Assembly: GCF_003289645.1 (NCBI RefSeq)
Contig: NZ_QLYX01000002.1
Location: 1-64,000 of the forward strand
Length of the DNA stretch: 64,000 nucleotides
From: Actinomadura craniellae
GTDB lineage: Bacteria; Actinomycetota; Actinomycetes; Streptosporangiales; Streptosporangiaceae
Direction of reading: 5' to 3'
Below the pieces are notes generated by a model. That model saw nothing but the letters and a program-made list of their open reading frames with translations. It was not told the DNA's origin and did no database searches. Below, piece by piece: positions 28,537 to 40,500 of this stretch. Made by a program: the position numbers and the translations under genes. Positions within the stretch are counted from its first letter, which is position 1, and every line of letters starts with the position of its first letter.

Positions 28537-31500
28537 TCACGCGCCGGGCGGCAGGGTCGAGAGCGGGCGGGCGGGGTCGGCGGTGGCGGCGGCCAGCAGG
28601 CGCAGCAGGTCGCCGGTGATCCGGCGGGCGGTCGCCGGGTCGAACAGGTCGGTGTCGTACTCCAGCAGGCACTCCACCGGGTCGTCGCCGCGAGGCTCGT
28701 AGAGGCTCAGCGCGAGGTCGGCCCGGACCGCGCCGGTGTCCACGGGCTCGAAGCCGCCGCCGAGGTCGGCCAGGCCTGCGGCCTCGTGCTGGATGATCAT
28801 CACCTGGGGGAACGTCCGGGGCAGGTCGAGGTCGGCGGCGACCGCGTCGAACGGGACGTCCTGCCGGTCGAGGGCGGCCAGCGTGGTCTCGCGGACCCGG
28901 CCCAGGAGGTCGCCGAACGAGGGGTCGCCCCCGGTGTCGGTGCGCAGCACGACGGTGTTGAAGAAGCAGCCGACCAGGTCGGTCAGCGCTTCCTCGGAGC
29001 GGCCCGCCGTCCGGGCGCCGATCGGCAGGTCCGGGCCCGCGCCGTACCGGGTGAGCAGCGCGGCGAAAGCGGCATGGACCACCATGAACAGGCTCGTCCC
29101 GCTCTGCCGGGCGAGCCGGTCGGCGGCCCGGTGCAGGTCGGCGTCGAGCTCGAACTCCACCAGGTCGGCGCGGCCGCCCGGTGCGGCCGGGCGCGGCCGG
29201 TCGGCGGGCAGGGGCAGCTCGGCGGGCAGGTCTCGCAGGGTCCGGCGCCAGTAGCCGAGCTGCCGGCCGCCGGGGCTCTGCCGGTCGGCGAGGTCGCCGA
29301 GCAGGTCGTGCGCCCACACCGTGTAGTCCGCGTAGCCGACGGGCAGCGGCGCCCAGTCGGGGGCGCGGCTGGCGTGGCGGGCCCGGTACGCCTCGGTCAG
29401 GTCGCGGGCCAGCGGCACCGTGGACCATTCGTCGGCGGCCTCGTACCGCAGCGTCAGCAGCAGCGCCCGCGCGCCCGACCCGTCGGTGAGCAGCCGGGCC
29501 CGCAGCGGCGCGTCCGGCGCGGACCGGGCCAGTTCCGCGATCCGCCCGTCCAGGTCCGCGCACTCCTGAAGCTCCAGTTCCGGTGCGGGCGCCGGCCGCT
29601 GGACGACCCGCCCCGCCTCCTCGGCGAGGACGGTGCGCAGCGGCTCGTGCCGGGCGGCGACGTCGGCCAGGGCCGCCGCCAGGGCGGCGACGTCCAGGTC
29701 ACCGGGCAGGCGGAACGCGAACGCCAGGTCCCAGGCGGACCGGGGCCGGGCCCACTGGGCCCGCTGGACGGGCGCCGCGGGCAGCACCCCGGGACGGGCC
29801 ACGGGACGCAGCGCCGGCCGGGCCGCCGCTCCCCCGGCGCCCTCCAGCAGGGCGGCCAGCCCGGCCACGGTGGGCGCGTCGAAGACGTCCCGCAGGGCCG
29901 GGTCGGCGTCGAGGTCCGCGCGGATCCGGCCGAGCAGCCGCATCGCCGCCATGGAGTGGCCGCCCAGTTCGAAGAAGTTGTCGTGCACCCCCACCTCGGG
30001 CAGGTCGAGGATCTCGGCGAACAGCCCGGCCAGGTCATGCTGCAGCGGGGTCTCCGGCCGCGCCCCGCCGGCGCCGGCCGACCAGTCGGGAGCGGGCAGC
30101 GCGCGGCGGTCGAGCTTGCCGTTGGGGGTCAGCGGCAGCGGCCCGTCCAGGACCACCACCGCGGCGGGCACCATGTAGTCGGGCAGGAACCGCGCCACGT
30201 GCGCGCGCACCTGTGCCGGGTCGGCGGAGGCCCCGGGGGCACCCGCCGGAACCACGTAGCCGATCAGCCGGGCCGACTCGCCCTGCCGGTCGACCACAAC
30301 GGCCGCCTGCGTCACGTCCGGGTGCCCGACCAGCGCCGCCTCGATCTCGCCGGGCTCGATCCGGTAGCCCCGGACCTTCACCTGGTCGTCGCTGCGGCCC
30401 AGGAAGTCCAGAATGCCCTCGGGGCGCCAGCGGGCGCGGTCACCGGTGCGGTACATGCGGGTGCCGGGCGGGCCGAAGGGGCAGGCCACGAACCGCTCGG
30501 CGGTCAGGCCCGGCCGGCCCAGGTAGCCGCGGGCCAGCCCGCGCCCGGCGATGTAGAGGTCGCCGGCGACGCCCGGCGGGACCGGGCGCAGCCGCTCGTC
30601 CAGGACGTAGGCGGTGGTGTTGGGGTCGGGGCGGCCGATCGGGACGGGGCCCGTCCAGCCGGGCTCGGCGTCCCAGAGGGTGGAGTTGACCGTGGCCTCG
30701 GTCAGCCCGTACGCCCCGAACAGCCGCAGCCGGGCCGCCCACCGCCCGATCAGGTCGGGCGGTACCGTCTCGGTCCCCACCAGCAGGGTGGCACCCTCGG
30801 GCAGCTCGCAGTTCGGTGGCAGCGCCCCCACCAGGGACGGCGGCAGGATCATGGTGGTGATCGCCTGCTCGGCCAGGAAGTCGCACAGCTCCTTGCCGGG
30901 CAGCCGGACCTCCTCGGGGGCCAGCACCAGCCGGCCGCCCCAGCACAGCGCCATGGACAGCTCGAACACCGCCACGTCGAAGCCCACCGAGGCGAACTGG
31001 AGCACGTGGCTGTCGCGGGTGAGGCCCATCCGGTCGGTCGCGGTGGCGACCAGGCTGGCGATGCCCTCGTGCGGGACCACCGCGCCCTTGGGGCGGCCGG
31101 TCGAGCCCGAGGTGTAGATGACGTAGGCGGCCTGGTCGAGGTCCACCGGGACGCCCGGGTCGTCGTCGGCGAGCCCGGCCAGCTCCGCGGCGACCGCAGG
31201 GTCGTCCAGCAGCAGCGGCGAGGAGCCGGAGGAGCCGGGAACGCTGCCGGCCACCTCCCCAGTGGCGACGACGACGCTCGCCCCGGAGTCGGCCAGCATG
31301 TACGCCAGCCGGTCCGCGGGGTGCTTGAGGTCCAGCGGGAGGTAGGCCGCGCCGAGCTTGAGCGCGCCGAGCACGGTGGCGACCATGTCCGCGGTGCGCG
31401 GCACCGCCACGCCGACCACGTCCTCGGCGGCCACGCCGCGCCCCGCGAGCAGCCGGGCGATCCGGTTGGCCCGGGCGTTCAGCTCCGCGTAGGTGACGGT

Positions 31501-34500
31501 GCGGGAGCCGTCCACCACCGCGACGGCCCCGGGGCGCTCGCGCACCCGCTGCTCGAACATCGTGTGCAGCGGCAGTTCCGGCACCGGCCGGGCGGTGGCG
31601 TTGAACTCCGCCAGCACCCGGTGCCGCTCGGCGGTGTCGAGCAGGTCGAGTTCCCGCACCGGGCGGTCCGGGTCGGCCGCGACGGCGGCGACCAGCCGGT
31701 TCAGGCGGGCGGCGACGTCCTCGGCCGCCGCGCGGTCGAACACGTCGTGGCGGTACTCGATCACGCAGCCGACCCGTCCGCTGTCATCGCGCTCGGCGAA
31801 GCTGAAGACCAGGTCGAACTTGGCGGTCCGGATCTCGACCGGCTCGTCGGTCACGGTCAGCCCCGGCAGGGCGAACCCGCCGGCGGGCCGGTTGCGGTAG
31901 CCGACCATCACCTGGAAGAGCGGGTTGCGGCCGGGCGAGCGGACCGGGTTCAGCTCCTCCACCACGGCCTCGAACGGCACGTCCTGGTGGGAGAAGGCGG
32001 CCAGGTCCGTCTCGCGGACCCGCTCGACCAGTTCGGCGAAGGTCGGGGCGCCCGACACGTCGGCGCGCAGCACCAGCGTGTTGACGAAGAACCCGACCAG
32101 CTCGTCCAGGGCCTCGTCGGTACGGCCCGCCACGGGGGCGCCCAGCGGGATGTCGGTGCCGGCGCCCAGCCGGTACAGCAGGGCGGCGACCGCGGCCTGA
32201 AGCACCATGAACATGCTCGCGCCGGTCCGGCGGCCCAGCTCGCGCAGCCCCCGGCAGGCGGCCGGGTCGAGCTCGATCTCCAACTCGCCGCCGGCCGTGC
32301 CGGGGCGGGCGGCCGGGGTGCGGCCCCCGGGCAGTTCCAGCTGTTCGGGGGCGCCGGCCAGCGCGTCCCGCCAGTAGGAGAGCTGCCGGGCGCCCAGGCC
32401 GTCGGGCAGCCAGCCGCCCGCCGGGTCCGCGCCGAGCAGGTCGCGCTGCCAGAGGGCGTAGTCGGCGTACTGGACCGGCAGCGGCTCCCATGCGGGGGCC
32501 CGGCCGGCGCGCCGGGCCGTGTAGGCGGCGGCCAGGTCGTGCAGGAAGGGCCCGTCGGACCACTCGTCGGTGGTGATGTGGTGCAGCAGCACGACGAGCA
32601 CGTGCTCGTCGATGGCGACCCGGAGCACGGTGGCCCGCAGCGGGACCTCAGCCGTCAGGTCGAAGGGGCGCTCCACCAGTTCCTCGACCAGGCCGGGGGC
32701 GTGGTCGAGGACGTCCACGACCGGGTCGGCAAAGTCCAGGACGCGCTGGTAGGGGTGCCCGTCGCGCTCACCGAACACCGTGCGCAGCGCCTCGTGCCGG
32801 CCCGCGACGTCGGCGAGCGCGGCCCGCAGCGCGGCCACGTCGAGCTCGCCGCGCAACCGGAACGTCAGCGGGAAGTTGTAGGCCGCCGAGGCCCCTTCGA
32901 GCTGCTGGATCACCCACAGCCGGCGCTGGGCGTACGACAGCGGCAGCTCGGCCGGGCGTTCGGCGGGCACCAGGGCGGGCCGGGCGGGGGCGGTCCGCTC
33001 GGCCGCGCGCACCGCCAGTTCGGCGGGGGTGGGCGCCTCGAACAGGTCGCGGATGGCCAGTTCGGCGGGCAGCGCCGCGCGCGCCCGGCTGACCAGCCGG
33101 GTGGCCAGCAGCGAGTGGCCGCCCAGGTCGAAGAAGGAGTCCTCGGCGCCGACCCGCTCCAGCCCGAGGACCTCGGCGAACAGCGCGCACAGCGTCTCTT
33201 CGGCCGGGGTGGCCGGCGGGCGGCTCACCGGGGCCGCTGCGACGTCGGGGGCGGGCAGCGCCCGCACGTCGAGCTTGCCGTTGACGGTCAGCGGCAGCCG
33301 ATCCACCGGCACCAGCGCGGCGGGCACCATGTAGCCGGGCAGCCGGGCCTTGAGGTGGTCGCGCAGCGCGGTGCCGGCGAGCTCGGCGCCACCGGCCGGG
33401 ACGACGTAGCCGATCAGGCGGGTGACCCCGCCCGGGCCGGCGGTGTCGGCGACCACGGCGGCGTGCGCCACCGCGGGGTGCTCGTCAAGCACCGCCTCGA
33501 TCTCGCCCAGCTCGACCCGGTAGCCGCGGATCTTGACCTGGTCGTCGGTGCGGCCCAGGAAGTCCAGGTTCCCGTCGGGCCGCCGGCGGACCAGGTCGCC
33601 GGTGCGGTACATCCGGGCGCCGGGCGCGCCGTGCGGGTCGGCGACGAACCGCTCGGCGGTCAGGCCGGGCCGCTCGTGGTAGCCGCGGGCCAGGCCGACG
33701 CCCGCGATGTACAGCTCGCCGGGGGCGCCGGGCGGCACCGGGCGCAGCGCGGAGTCGAGCACGTAGCCGCGGGTGTTCCAGATCGCGCGCCCCACCGTGG
33801 GGGTGGCGCTGTCGCCGGTGCCGGCGCCGAGGGTGTTGATGGTGTACTCGGTCGGCCCGTAGAGGTTGTAGCCGAACGTCCCCTCGGTGTCGCGCAGCCG
33901 GGCCCACACCGTCTCGGAGACGGCCTCGCCGCCGAGCAGGACCAGCACCGGGCGGTGCCGGCCCGGGCCGTCCGCCAGCAGGCCCTCCTCGATCAGGTGG
34001 TGGGCGTAGGTGGGGGTGACGTTGACGACGTCGACGCGGTGCCGGTCGCAGTAGGCCACCAGCGCCTCGGCGTCGCGGCGCAGTTCCTCGTCGCAGACGT
34101 GCACCTCGTGGCCCTCGACGAGCCAGAGCAGTTCCTCCCAGGACATGTCGAAGGCGAAGGAGACGGTGTGCGCGATGCGCAGCCGGCGTCCCCCGGCCGC
34201 GGCAATCGCCGGCTCGAAGATCGCCTCCCGGTGGTTGAGCTGCATGTTCGTCAGCCCCCGGTACGGGGTGACGACGCCCTTGGGACGGCCGGTCGAGCCG
34301 GAGGTGTAGATCACGTACGCCGGGTGTTCCAGCCGGCCGGGCCGGCCGGGGGCGAACTCCGCCCGCTCGGCCGCGGTGAGGTCGGTGCCGGGCAACCCGC
34401 CCAGTTCGGCCGCCACCGCGGGGTCGTCCAGGGGCAGCGTCGCCGGGCCGCCGGCACCGGGCAGGCCCAGCCGGGCCGCCACGGCGGTGGTGGTGAGGAC

Positions 34501-37500
34501 GCAGCCGGGAGCGGTGTCCTCGATCATCAGGCGCAGCCGTTCGGCGGGGTGGTCGAGGTCCAGCGGCAGGTACGCGGCGCCGGTGCGCAACACCGCGAAC
34601 AGCGCGACGACCATGTCGGTCGAGCGCGGCAGCGCCAGCGCCACCACCCGCTCCGGGCCGGCCCCGCGGGCGAGCAGCAGCCGGGCGAACCGGTTGATCC
34701 GGGCGTCCAGCTCCGCGTAGGTCAGCCGCTCGTCGCCGCAGACCAGGGCCACCTCGGCCGGGGTGCGGGCGGCCTGCTCGGCCAGCAGCTCGGCGATGGT
34801 CTCCGTTCCGGCCGGGCGGGCGGTGGACCCCCACTCGGCGGCGAGCAGCGCGCGCTCTGCCGCGGGCAGCAGGTCGAGCGTGCCCACCCGGGCCGCCATG
34901 CCGCCGGCCAGCCGCTCCAGCGCGGTGACGTAGCGGGCGAGGAGGGTGTCGGCGGCCGTGGCGTCGAAGACGTCGGTGCGGTGGATGAGCATCACCCGCA
35001 CCCGCTCCCCCGGGGTCACCACCAGGGTGAGCGGGTAGTGGGTGGCGTCGACGCCGCCCGACCCGACGATGCCGTGCCGGGCCCGCAGATCGGCGGCGGC
35101 GTTCTCGTCGTGGAAGTTCTGCAACACGTACAGGGTGTCGAACAGCAGGTCGTGCCCGGCGGCGCGCTGGATCTCGCCCAGCCCCAGGTACTCGTGCGGC
35201 ATCATCGCCGCCCGCTCGGCCTGCACCCGCCGCAGCAGGTCCAGCACCGGTTCGCGGGGGTCGAGGGTGATCCGGGCCGGGACGGTGTTCAGGAACAGCC
35301 CGATGGTGTTCTCGACATCCGGGATCTCCGGAGGACGGCCCGCCACGGTGGTGCCGAACACCACGTCGTCGCGGCCGGTCAGGCCGGCGAGCACCAGCCC
35401 CCAGGCGGCACTGAACGCGGCGTTGGGGGTCAGGCCGTGCCGCCGGAGCCCGGTCCGCAGCCGGTCGGCGAGCCCGGCGGGCAGTTCGATCCGGCGCTGC
35501 TCGGGGATGGCCGGCTCGGGGTCCCGGCCGGCGGGGCCCGCCAGGGTCGGCTCGGCCAGGCCGGCCAGCGCGTCCCGCCACGCGCCCGCGGCGGCGCCGG
35601 CGTCCTGGCGGGACAGCCAGGTCAGGTAGTCGCCGTAGGAGCCGGGCCGGGGCAGGCCCCGGTCGTCGCCGGCGCGCTCGTACAGGGTGAACAGCTGCTC
35701 CAGGAACAGCGCCGCCGACCACCCGTCCCACAGGATCAGGTGGTGGCTGAGCACCAGGCGGTCGCGCCCGTCGCCCAGCCGCAGCAGCATCAGCCGGAAC
35801 AGCGGCGGGGCGGCCAGGTCGAACCGGCGCCGCCGGTCGGCCGCCAGCAGTTCCGTGACGCGGGCCGCGCGCTCGGCCTCGCCCAGCCCGGACAGGTCGA
35901 TCTCGGTCAGCGGCGTCTCGGGTGCGGCGGCGACGAACTGCACCGGGCGGGAGAGGCCGTCGCCGGTGAACCCGGCGCGCAGGCCGGGGTTGCGGGCCAG
36001 CAGGGCGGTCAGCGCGGCGCGCAGCCGGTCGGCGTCGACGCGGCGCTCGAAGTCGAAGACGTCCTGTGCGGTGTAGACGTCCAGGGCGGTCTGGTCGTAC
36101 CCGGCGTGGAAGTACAGGCCCTCCTGGAGCGGGGACAGCGGCCAGATGTCGGCGAGGGGGCCGGGGCACACCCGCTCGACCGTGTCGATCTCGTCCTGGG
36201 AGAGGTCGAGCGCGGTGAGGTCGGAGGGGGTGAGCCCGCCGGCCCCGCCGGCGCCCGCCGCCAGTTCGCGCAGCGCCGCGAGCCAGCCCTCGGCCAGTTC
36301 CCGGACGTCGCCTGCGGCGAGGGCGCCCTCGGGCCAGGTCCAGGTGGCGCGCAGCCGGGGGCCCTGCGGGGTGTCCTCGCAGACCGCGTCGATCTGCAGG
36401 GCGTGGGCCAGGCCCAGCCCGGCGTCGCCGGGGAGGGCGAGCGCGTCGGACTCGGGGGCGGGGGTCCAGTCGTCCTCGCGGGCGGCGGGGAACCGCCCGT
36501 AGTAGTGGAACAGGACCTGCGCCCGGGCCGCCCCGGCCAGCAGCGGGGCGGTCTGCGCGTTGAGGTGGCGCAGCATCCCGTGGCCGATTCCGCCGTCGGG
36601 CACCTCGCGGAGCCGTTCCTTGACGTGCTTGAGGGTGCCGGGCGCGTCCGGCCGCGACTCCAGCCGGACCGGCTGCACGCTGGTGAACCAACCGATGGTG
36701 CGCGCCAGGTCGAGCCCGTCGGCGACGTCCTCGCGGCCGTGCCGCTCCACGTCGACGAGCAGGTCGCCGGGCTCCCCCGGGCGCCGGGTGACGGCCAGCC
36801 GGAACGCGGCCAGCAGCACGTCCGTGACGTCGCCCCGCACCGCGGCGGGCACCTCGGTCAGCAACGGCAGCGTGGCGGCGGCGTCCAGCCGGACCTCGTG
36901 CCGCCGGGCCGGGCCACCGGCCGCCGGGGGCCGGCCCGGGACCAGGCCCGGGATCAGGTCGGCGCCGGGGGCGAGGGTGCGCGCCCAGTGTTCCAGTTCG
37001 GCGAGCCGGGCCGGGCTCTGCGCCTGCTCGACCATCGCCCGGGCGAAGCCGCGCAGCGAGGTGCCGACGGGGTCCAGTTCCGGGACGCGCCCGGCGGCGA
37101 CCGCCGGCCAGGCGGCGGCCAGGTCGCCGAGGAGGATGCGCCAGGACACCCCGTCCACCACCAGGTGGTGCACGGCCAGGATCAGCCGGCCGGGCCGGTC
37201 GCCCCGGTCCAGCCAGACCGCCTGGACCATGGTTCCGGCGTCGGGGTCGAGCCGGTCCGCGGCGGCGTCGAACTCGGCGGCGACGAGCGCGTGCAGGGCG
37301 GCGTCGTCCAGGCCGGTGGCGTCCGCGCGCCGCAGCAGGTCGGCGGCCCGGACGCTGCCGGCGGGCCGGGTCTCCAGCGACCAGAGCAGGCCGCCGATCC
37401 GGGTGAGTTTCAGCCGCAGCCCGTCGTGCCGGTCGAGCACGGCCTGGAGCACGGCGGCCAGCGCCGCCTCGTCCGCGCCCGCGGGGACGCGCAGCAGGTT

Positions 37501-40500
37501 CGGCAGGGTGTACCGGCCGATCTCGCCGCCCAGCTCGCGCAGCCAGTGCACCACCGGCAGCAGGGGCACCTCGCCGATGCCGTCGGGGTCGGGCGCCGGG
37601 GCCGCGACGGCCTCCTCGGGGCCGGTGGCGGCGGCCAGCGCCGCGGGGGTGCGGTGCCGGAACACGTCACGGGGACTGATCGCGTACCCGCGGCGGCGGG
37701 CCTTGCCGGCGACCGCGATGGACAGGATGCTGTCGCCGCCGAGCACGAAGAAGTCCTCGTCGACGCCCGCCTCGGGCAGTCCGAGCACCTCGGCGAAGAT
37801 CTCGCAGAGCGCGCGTTCCCGGTCGTCGCGGGGAGCGCGCGCCCGGTCGTCGCGCGGGGCGCGCTCCGCGGCCGGGGCGGGCAGGGCGGCGCGGTCGAGC
37901 TTGCCGCTGGGGGTCAGCGGCAACTCCGCCAGCGGGACGATCGCGGCGGGCACCATGGGTTCGGGCAGGGTCGCGGCCAGCGCGGCGCGCAACGCCCCGG
38001 GGTCCGGGGTCGCGCCGGGGGCCGGGACGACGTAGCCGACGAGCCGGGCCGCTCCGGGCCCGTCCTGGCGTGCGATCACCGCGGCCCGGGCCACGCCCGG
38101 CTCGCGGAGCAGGGCGGCCTCGACCTCGCCGGGCTCGACCCGGTTGCCGCGGATCTTGATCTGGTGGTCGGTGCGTCCCAGGTACTCCAGGTCGCCCGCG
38201 GCGGTCAGCCTGACCAGGTCGCCGGTGCGGTACATCCGGGTGCCGGGCGGGCCGAAGGGGTCGGCCACGAAGCGCTCGGCGGTCAGCCCGGCGCGGCCGT
38301 GGTAGCCGCGGGCGAGCTGGGCGCCGGCGAGGTAGAGCTCACCGGGGACGCCCGGTGGCACCGGCCGCAGGCAGCCGTCCAGGACGCGCAGCGCGGTGTT
38401 CCAGACCGGGGCGCCCAGCGCCGGTTCCCGCCCGCCGGCGCCGGGCCAGTAGGTGACCTGGACGGCCGCCTCGGTGGGCCCGTAGAAGTTGTCCATCGGC
38501 ACGCCGGTCAGCGCCAGCCAGCGGTCGGCCAGGTCGCCGGTGAGCGCCTCGCCGCCGCTGGAGGCCCAGCGCAGGCTCGCCGCCCAGCCGGGGTCGGCGG
38601 TGACCTCGTCGGTGGACAGGAACGCCTCGATCATCGAGGGGACGAAGGTGATGGCGCTGACCCGCCGGTCGCGGATCAGCCCGGCGAGGTATGCCGGGTC
38701 GCGGTGGCCGCCGGGCTCGGGCAGCACCATCCCGGCGCCGGCGTACAGCGGCCAGAAGATCTCCCAGACGGAGGTGTCGAAGCCCGGGGAGGCCAGCGGC
38801 AGCATCCGGTCGGGGGTGTCCAGCGGCATGCGGTCCTGGGTCCAGGCGAGCTGGTTGACGATCGCCCGGTGGGAGACCGGCACGCCCTTGGGCCGGCCGG
38901 TGGACCCGGAGGTGTAGATCAGGTACGCCGGGTGGTCGGGCCGGGCCGGCACCGGCTCCGCGGCCGGCTCACCGGGCCCGCCGTCGACCGTCATGACGTC
39001 GACCGGCACCGCGGGCAGGGTGACGCCGGGGACGGTGACCAGGAGGCGGGCACCGGAATCGGCGATCATGTACGCCAGCCGGTCGGCCGGCAGGTCGACG
39101 TCGAGCGGCAGGTAGGCGGCGCCCGCCCGCAGCACGCCCAGCAGGGCCACGACGAGCTCCGCCGAGCGCGGGACGGCGACGGCGACGACCTCCTCGGGGC
39201 CGGCGCCCCGGGCGGCCAGCCGGCCGGCCAGTTCCGCGGCGCGGCGGTCGAGCCCGGCGTAGGTCAGCTCCGCGTCACCGCAGACCACCGCGACCGCGTC
39301 CGGGGTGCGGGCCGCGCGGTCGGCGACGGCGGCGGCCAGCGTGGTGTCGGGCACCGGGCGGGCGGGGCCGGTGAGGGCGGCCCGGACCCGGTCGAGCCCG
39401 GACCCGGTCAGCACTTCGGTGCGGGCCACCGGGCGGGCGGGGTCGGCGGTGATCGCGGCCAGCACGGCGGACAGCCCCTCGGCGACGTGGTGCACGGTGC
39501 CGGGGTCAAGCCGGTCGGCGTCGTACTCCAGCCGCAGCTCCAGCCGTCCCCCGGCGCCGGGCAGGACGACCAGGGCGAGCGGGTAGTGCGAGGCGTCCAC
39601 GACCTCGAAGCCGGTGATCTCGACGGTGCCGCCGGGGTCGCGCGGCGTGCCCTGCGCGGGGTAGTTCTCGACGACCACCAGGGTGTCGAACAGCTCGCCG
39701 AGCCCGGCCAGCCGCTGCACCTCCGGCAGCCCGACGTACTGGTGGTCGAGCAGCCGTGTCTGTTCCTCCTGGACCCGGTCCAGCACCGCGCCCAGGGCGT
39801 CGCCCGGGCTCCACCGCAGCCGGATCGGCAGCGTGTTGATGAACAGGCCCGCCATCGACTCGATGCCCGTGACCTCGGCCTCGCGGCCGGAGACCGTGCT
39901 CCCGAACACCACGTCCCGGCGGCCGGTGAGGCGGCCGAGCAGCACGCCCCAGGCCCCGTGCAGCACGCCGCTCAGGGTCAGGCCGCGCTCCCGGGCCCGG
40001 GCCGTGAGGGCGGTGCCGGCGCCGCCCGGCAGGTCGACGCGCAGGCGCTCGAACCGGGACGGCACCCGCCCGGGTTCGAGTTCGGGCACCAGCCGGGTCG
40101 GCCCGTCCAGCCCGTGCAACGCGTCCCGCCAGGCGCGGTGCGCCGCGGTCCGGTCGAGCCCGGCCAGGTGGGTCAGGTAGTCGCGGTAGGGGGTGACCGG
40201 CGGCATCCGGGGCGGCTCGCCGCCCGGCGCGTACAGCGCCATCAGGTCCCGCAGGATGATCGCCACCGACCAGCCGTCGGCGATGATGTGGTGGTGGGTG
40301 AGCAGCAGCCGGTGCCGCTCCGGCCCGAGCCGCAGCAGCGCGCAGCGCAGCAGCGGCGGCCGGCCCAGGTCGAACCGCTCGGCCCGCTCGGCCGCGGCCT
40401 CGGCGCGCAGCCCGGGCTCCGGGTCGGCCAGGTGTGACAGGTCCGCCTCCCGCCAGGACGGTTCGGCGCCGTCGGCGACGAACTGCACGGCCCGGCCGTC

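Noticed and set aside
37890-39320. Assigning serine to the second A domain by analogy with erythrochelin
   Set aside because: Pocket residues 236, 278, 299, 301, 322 and 331 differ from the serine code.
28786-40437. A 3883-codon open frame on the plus strand opposite the NRPS, with further long ones at 40534-43482 and 43594-45714
   Set aside because: Composition-driven antisense shadow of a very GC-rich gene; rich in Gly/Arg/Gln/Val and His, no domain motifs, while the minus strand shows a complete NRPS.
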